From: Xylaria sp. FL1777
Taxonomy: Eukaryota; Ascomycota; Sordariomycetes; Xylariales; Xylariaceae
Direction: 5' to 3'
DNA length: 64,000 bases
NCBI GenBank assembly: GCA_022578965.1
Contig: MU400539.1
Location: 248,001-312,000, forward strand
Below the pieces are notes generated by a model, which made no database searches, had not been told where the DNA came from, and saw only the letters and a program-made list of their open reading frames with translations. Shown here piece after piece: positions 57,279 through 64,000 of this stretch. A program made the position numbers and the translations under genes. Every line of letters begins with the position of its first letter. Position 1 is the stretch's first letter.

Positions 57279-58393
57279 AGAAGTGTTTCGCTCACAGATG
57301 TCGCATCAGTAGCTGAAGCTCTTGGGCAGTTCGGCCCCCTCCCTGTTTTTTTCTTCTTCTTTTTTCGAAATTAAAACTTAATATTTAGTATCTAAATGTC
57401 TAGTTCTTTTCGTCATCATCCTCGTATGGTATCGCACCATACTCTCTTGGGAGACTTGGTTCTAGCAATACCGTACACGATTGGTACTAAATGATGATCC
57501 GTTGTTATGAATCTAGCAGTCTCGAGGGCCATCTGTGGCTGTGGCGTATTTGGGCTCTTTCTCTCAAAAACGATGCTTCAAACAGCCCTTTACTCTTCAG
57601 CGATGAGTATGACTTGATGCTATGCATGTATGTTATGAGACCGCTCGGCTGTTGACGATGGGAGTTTTTATTGGGTCTATAATTTAGCGAGGAAGCAAAA
57701 GGAGGGATCTGAATATATGTTGGAAGTTGGAATGATTGGCTACAACTCTCTTTTATTCTAGACTCTTATATGAATGGACGGTCTCTATTTGGAAATGAAC
57801 TGGCTTTTTTTTGGAGGTACTGACTTGTGTTCTTTGCCCGTAAGTTCCTGTCCGTGGTCATGTATCATTGAAATGTGTGCTGATTTTTGTTCTCAATCTG
57901 TCTAGATCTCCTGAGTCGCTCGGTTGTTTTGCTCCGTTAGTTTTGAAGATTGAGTCGGTGTAGGTTCGGATTATTTTGTATGTAGGCAAGTAACTGTCCA
58001 GCCTGCAGGTTCTCGGCATCAATGATAGCCCAATCGGCTGCAGTAAAGACGAACTTAGTCGAATCACTTGGCATAGCCTCAGCCGTCAGAGTGGCGAAGC
58101 AGCCATTATTGTAACACTACATGAAAGGATGCCCTACGGCCAGGCTTACTCTACTGATAAGACTTAGGCAGAATCGTTTGGTAGATTTCTCCTTCGAGTG
58201 TTCGATCATCTTATATCCTCCCTTCCGGTTTGAGTAGCCTAAGCACCCCGTCTTTCTTGTAGTTGCATCTTCTTGTCACAATAACTCTCGAACTATCCTA
58301 TACTCAATATAAAGCACCAGACTCTGAACATCACTCTTCCCGTTGATTCTGCTTCATTGTCTTAGATGAGGTTACCATCACCCAGCCCTCGAA
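57279..58393. other. Spacer between the WSC-oxidase and the orphan gene
   Basis: Contains the oxidase 3' UTR (T-run at 57344-57366) and the promoter of the next gene. No gene seen. Confidence 0.55.
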
Positions 58394-61300
58394 ATGCAGC
58401 CACCTGACACACACCAAGAAAACAAGAACGCCAGAGTCCCGTCGCCTAAACACCAGCCCAATGCTTCTACGTCTAAGCTAATACTGGTTGAACCTAACCT
58501 AGAGATTCAGAGGGTTTACAATAGTATACGAAGGGATTATCCTGACGAAGTAACCGAGGATGTGTCTTCTAGTCGAGGCAGGCCGACCTTGAAAGCTGAT
58601 CTGGAGGTTACGCTTAAGCGTAAGCTTCGGCTTGTGTGTACATTCCACCGGGACAAGAAAGTACGGGTTACTGTTCCATTGTTCAATATTCCACATCCCA
58701 CAAATTCTCGAAATAAGGACAAATTATACACACCCTCCGTCGCTAATAGAAAATAGTGCAACTGTCATGACTTTTCTAAGCTCGAAGAGGGCTACCAGAG
58801 GTATATAGCACAAAGTAAAAAAACCGAGGGACTTGACCGAAATGGGTCCGTAAAGCTACCACAGCCAGACATAAAAAAAGATGGTGTCTCCGATGGCCCT
58901 TTGCTCACGCCCAGCGGTTCATCCCAAACCACCAGTATGTTAGCTTAGTGACGTCTACGAGAAGTCACATGTAGGAGTCACATGAAGCTAATTAATTAAC
59001 AGTCAACTTTTCAGTTTTCTGTTCAATTCCTCCTAGTAATTATCAGGATTATTATGTCCAACCCAGCCAACCTGATGAACTTGGAGCAGGCATTGCATCA
59101 TTCTACCCTCCTGGATCTTTCGAAAGTCAACCGGCTTGGTACCAAGAGCTCTGGCAGGAGACCTTTCCTTTCATTAGGGATGTCTTGATAGATAGAACTG
59201 CAGCTCATGTTTGGGCTCGACACTCTCTCCGTATGCTTGGGCGCCACCGCATGGAAAGGATTCTAAACGAACTCCTGAGACATCGCGGGCTAGAAATAAC
59301 TTCCAAGTTCGCCCCTAAAAACCCGGAATTAACGACACTCGTTGAGAAGTTCCGATTGCAGATATCTCGATACTTTTGCGAAGTTGCCTTGTCAGAGCCG
59401 AGTAACACCAGTACAGTGCAAAGATCCCCCCATGGCCGCAAAGAAGACCAAAAGAGCGAAATAGAAGCTCAAGTCACTTTTCAAAACCAACGAATTTCTC
59501 GGCTTATGAAACGGGTCAGAGAAGTAGATCTACTCGTGTTATTTAACTGGATAACCAGAACTTTCAAGAATCCCACCCTAGACTGTCTCGCAAGGGATAT
59601 TAGAAGAGCGCTCTACTTTGACGACCTTTTTAACAAGAGAGACATTTGCCACCAGATTAAGCGGAATATCTCCACAAATACGCCGATGGCAAGAATTGAG
59701 CTTGATTGGAAGCCTTTCGAGTTCTTTGAATCTCAGTTCCGGGGTATCATTCCTGACATAGGATCGCTTGTTACGTTGACCGGCTCAGCACTCTACGCTC
59801 ACGCCACAACGTGTAAAAGTTATCTCCAAAGCACTTGGCCGCGTACATGGGAACCGTTTTTAGTCGCGCTACAATCTGCCATGGAAGCGGAAGCCAGGCC
59901 GTTTGCCCCTTTCCAGCACACATGTATGTAATCATCGTCCTCCAGATCAATAACTTGGCTGAGCGGATACCCCGTTCTCACACATCATAGTTGTCATGGA
60001 CTCCGATATCATAAAATTCCAGTTTATGCCAGACCAGACGCTGTCGGTCTTGATTGGCGGGAAGATGGAAACAATTATAGACGTAGCGCAGCAGATTTCT
60101 TGGCTAAGCGCTGCGCTTAGTTTATCACCGTTCGAACAGAAAGTCGCGTATTGCAATGCAAGACTAGTGTGTTCCCCGAGCCATACGGGGAAACCACGAT
60201 TTAAGGTCGAAAGGGTGTTTGCACAACCCCAATCCATCGAGGAATCTTGTTGGCTACCACTGTTTTCGAACGCGGCACTAGTCTGGGGATTCCCAATTCC
60301 CGCGAGAGGAGGGGAAATAGGGCTGGAGATTTCCATTGATCTGCTAGCTGCAATAGCTGGAGTTCGTCAGTAAGCAACAACTCTTGAGACTTTTTTGCTC
60401 TCTCTTACGCCCTGATTCGGCTATCATATTTTCTAAAGCGTTATCTATACTCCTGGTATACATAATACTTGCGTTCATGATGTGATTACTAACTTCGAAT
60501 ACTGTAGTGCGGCAGAGTACGATGGCGGCATTGTCATGAAGGGATTCTCCTGCATGCTTATCCCCATAAAACTTGACACAATAGCCGATACAGTGCAATG
60601 GCATTTGGTTTCTAGTCAAGATGAAGCTACGAGATTATCGTATCAAGAGGGTATTGCTCGCTGTCCCAATAGAGCTCTCTTATCAGACCTTGACCTGCAA
60701 ACACTGCTGACAACTCGAGCCATTTTGGGGTGGTGTAGTACTGTTGAGACAGTGTTGGGTGGAAACGACATAAATTACGACAATATATTTTACTCGACAG
60801 CGCAGGATGCCAAGAAGCCCGTGAAATTACAGAATCTAGCCGTAGGCTTCCAACAATTTGGTACTGCACAGATGGAGTTCACTCTGGGACCAAAAGATGG
60901 AACATGCCATTTTCAGCGTCAAGGACCATATCGCAAGATTGTTAACGCGGCTGAAATAACACCTATCGTCCTGTTCGATACCGGAGAGCGACGAGGATGG
61001 CTTGTGCCGGCTTCTGGAGTCCTACTACATATTATTCAACACCGGAACTGGCTCGATGGTCTTAGTTCCAAGGGGTGGCTGTCATTGAAGCAAGGGACTT
61101 CATTCAGGGAAGTATTACTCCAAAATGAATCCATGGCTCTCTTTGACGAAGAGAATTACGAATTCAAGCACATGATCGCCGACATATGGTCAATACTCGA
61201 GTTTCTTTTGGACCAAAGGGTCTCGGCAAGTAATGATCCTGGCCTAACCGTGAAGTCTCCGTTTCAAGAAATCATACAAGGATACGAGTTTAAAGCTATT

Positions 61301-62176
61301 GTCGAAGACCGTTCACCGCTAAAACTTAAACAGTTTCGAGTAGAGAAAACCTCTGGAGGATGGCCATCACTCGTACGAGATATTGATGCCTTAGTACTCT
61401 TCGCCGACGGCTTCGAGAACCTGATTCAGCCTGTCCAAGGGGATCACGGACTATGTCATATGTGGAAGACAGTGCCTAAAGATAAAGACTACCTCGCGAC
61501 CACGGTCAAAATGCTCAACGAACTGTACGACGTTGCAGGTTGCAGGCTTGACAAGCAATACCTTACGTCCTCCCGTCTACAACTAGACCGGGGTCATTCT
61601 ATACTATTTGAGGCTTGCAACAAGGTCAGCGCCTGGCAATGCAAGTGCAATCGCCTGTTACAGATCGTGCCTAAAAAATCATTCGGCGTGGTTCCTCCAG
61701 GGCCTTTACAAGAAGAAGGAGGCATTATATTTGGTCAGTCAAGCACACTGCTAAATGACTGCCGAAAACCTACGCCTAGCGCACCAAGGGAAATAAGTAT
61801 ATATAGCCAACCCAATAAAACTTTCAACAGCGTAGATGATGCGCTAGTTGAAGATAAGGAGAGCGCTTCGTGTTTTTGGGAGCACTCTACAGATGCGGCC
61901 CTACCATCAATCCCTACTCGCCCTTCAACAGATACTAACGAATCTCCCCTACCCTATCAAGACAGTCCAGGGGAGGAATCCGAAGATCTCGACGTGGGAA
62001 ATTATTTAAGACCCTCGAAGAAACGCGGTTACGATCCAGAGCTCAAGACAGATGGTGAGGTATCTCAAGCGCACAATATGCCAATGCATAGTAAGAGGCT
62101 TCGACGAGTGGACGTATCTATTAATGGGAGCAAGAGTGACATCAAAGCAGCTGGCTGCCAAGAGGCACAGGCTTAG
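58394..62176 (+). CDS. Large uncharacterised fungal protein, five exons
   Basis: Proposed exons 58394-58660, 58757-58934, 59015-59923, 59991-60369 and 60508-62176 join in one frame to give 1133 residues. The body resembles a large, often multicopy family of Pezizomycotina hypothetical proteins without a named domain. Its landmarks here are FDTGERRGWLVPASGVLLHIIQ, GYEFKAIVEDRSPLKLKQ, TSGGWPSLVRDIDALVLFADG and a C-terminal RGHSILFEAC...CNRLLQIVPKK. The N-terminal part contains RGRPTLKADLE and a Cys/His cluster (VCTFHRDKK-CNCHDF) formed across the first splice, perhaps a degenerate zinc finger. The C-terminus is acidic with basic patches (PSKKRGY, SKRLRRVD) suggesting a nucleus. It has no signal peptide or membrane segment. 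Function is unknown. The first two exons are less certain than the last three. Confidence 0.75.
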
Positions 62177-64000
62177 CTAGCTTGACCTCTAAATACCAGA
62201 ACATCCTTATAAGTAAGCGCAAGGAAGGCCTAGATCAGAAATAAGGGGTGAGATGATCAAGTTGAAGGGGCGCAGCGTGGATGTTCAGACCTATTCTACC
62301 AGATGATTGGTCCTGGTTGGCCCCATGGTATACCGACTCAGAAGATAGCCCTATTGGCGATTATCCCGCAAGGTCGTATGTGGAACGGATAGGTCCTGGC
62401 GTTTTCTCTTGCTTGTATTTCCTTCGGAATTTGTTAGCGGTTGCCGTGATTACAATATCTTGAAAAGAAAATTTCCTTCGAATTACATAGATGAAGCCCA
62501 TCGCCTCAGAAATCTGCCTTATTTCTTACGTAGCAATCCGAAGTATTAACGCTCAGACGCTCTTTATTGGCGGCCCGCCATGGATTAAGGGTACTGCCTC
62601 AACTAGCACAGGTCATGATCCGAACATCTCATCATTCCCCGATTAGGGAGATTCCCCTAACAGAAATCACTCTCAAGTTGAATTTGTGGCAACCATAGCA
62701 ACCTGACTGAAGGGATGAGCTGTGATTGAACATGGAGAAACTCTCTGTGACGCTAAGCATAGGGTATTTCATCAGATAGACGAGTGAATACCACGGGCAA
62801 GAGACTACAGCCGGTGATCTAGTTAATCCGTTCTACAGCTCCTACAGCGAATTATATCGCCAAGTAGCAACAAGAGTGTTTAAGCGGTGTAGTCAAAGAC
62901 AAGAAATACGTCGGTGTAAGGATAGAGTCATACTAATTCAATCCTCGTACATCCTCGTTTTCCTAACGTGTAGGAAGGTGAGGCTCGAGCGAAGATCGAT
63001 TTAATGAATACGAGGGCATGGAGAAGCATATCCGAATGCAGGGGACAGTGCCTTATAATCACTCATGAGCGCAAAGATCCGAATGAATATTAGACTTAGT
63101 TTTAATGTGAAGTCTATCATTCGCTTAACGAAATCGTCACAAAGGACAATCCGGCATATACTTCCGTGAGTGAGTGCTCAACAGGGAAAGGTCATCTTCG
63201 AGGAGGCCGGTGTCATTGGTTGCACATTCCCAGCTATAAATTTTATGTATATTAATAGATAGTTATAGATGCACGATAGCTAATGGGAATCGAGGCCCTC
63301 TTTAACTAGTCAGTAGCTTGTGGCTCTGAGTTACTTTGACTGAACCGATATTTATTAGATGAATAGTTTGGGAATTTTTAAGGCCTGAGACTAATGTATG
63401 ACCCGAGGCGGCCGTGTTAGACGGTCTAGCGATGGTCCGCCTAAAGAAAACAATACATTAGGTAGGGAGACATATGGTTAAGTCTTCAGGACACTCAACT
63501 AAACGCATTCTGGCTTTTATAATTACCTATAGTTGACTACTAGTCACATTGTATATGTTCCAAAACCATCCGCGATTACTAGACTAGCCTCGTTGCTCTC
63601 AGTTTTCCATAGTTCCATCGTCTTCATTGCTTAAATTTGTTATAGCTGTGACTTGCCCCTAGAACGTCAACATGCACTTGTAGTGTTGGCATTTCCGAGC
63701 ACGAGTGTTGGAATATCGTTGTGGCCATCCATGCTGCAGGTATTCGTAGTAATCTTTCATCAACGTAAGCAGCAGCCCCTTAGCTATGCATGGCGGGCAA
63801 AGTTATTCCGGGCGGTTCCAGATATGTGAGCTCTTCTGACTTCGCATGTACCACTATCCTCAACACCTCCTTTAGGCATATGTTTTATAGAGTCCATGCC
63901 TTACTCCCGTATCGGGTAATTCGTCATGGTTACTGGAAAAAATGAGCCCCGACCTTAAGGCAGTATCCGAGGACCGTGCTTGCCCTATCAGAGGGGTATT
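62177..64000. other. Right-edge spacer
   Basis: AT-rich sequence to the window end. The 60-codon ORF at 62281-62463 just downstream of the orphan gene is unsupported. No other gene, tRNA or repeat array was recognised. Confidence 0.5.

Overview
This window is nuclear DNA of a filamentous ascomycete (Pezizomycotina, most likely a sordariomycete). The genes have short GT-AG introns of about 50-200 nt with CTAAC/CTAAT-like branch points. They encode fungal or general eukaryotic proteins (PP4 subunit PSY2, ARS2/Serrate, the SWR1 subunit VPS71, an NFX1/FAP1 ring protein, a WSS1-like protease, a mitochondrial ornithine carrier). The spacers are long, AT-rich and gene-free. No bacterial operon signals, CRISPR arrays or intact transposons were seen. 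The species cannot be named from the sequence alone.

Layout. 1-1783 (+) is the 3' two-thirds of a galactose-oxidase-type copper radical oxidase that runs off the left edge. 2146-2778 (-) is a small P-loop kinase. 6333-7868 (-) is a low-complexity fungal protein with one intron. 7.9-15.4 kb is a gene desert with an AT-rich, possibly RIP-mutated core. 15443-18307 (+) is PSY2, 19246-20499 (+) an MDR oxidoreductase, 21600-21697 (-) an intron-containing tRNA-Ser(UGA), 23881-25210 (+) a YeeE/YedE-type sulfur-compound transporter and 26196-26838 (-) a RidA-family protein. 27397-30208 (-) is ARS2, with a first exon recovered here. 32943-33637 (+) is a TSPO homologue, convergent with the mitochondrial ornithine carrier at 33804-34872 (-). 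35803-38192 (+) is a KEL3/KLHDC4-type Kelch protein followed by the WSS1-like protease at 38657-40105 (+). 42474-43043 (+) is a small secreted cysteine-containing protein. 43763-44707 (-) is VPS71 and 45164-48767 (-) the NFX1/FAP1 homologue. 48.8-54.6 kb is a second desert. 54633-57278 (+) is a secreted protein with three WSC domains and a glyoxal-oxidase domain. 58394-62176 (+) is a five-exon, 1133-residue protein of an uncharacterised fungal family.

How the genes relate. The core genes serve nuclear regulation (PP4, SWR1, ARS2, DNA-protein crosslink repair, FAP1) and mitochondria (ornithine carrier, TSPO). The accessory genes face outward: two secreted copper radical oxidases of different subfamilies about 53 kb apart, and a small secreted protein. 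They do not form a recognisable biosynthetic cluster. The best candidate for something undescribed is the large orphan protein at the right end. All splice models here were read by eye from reading frame, splice-site consensus and remembered family conservation, and none has transcript support.
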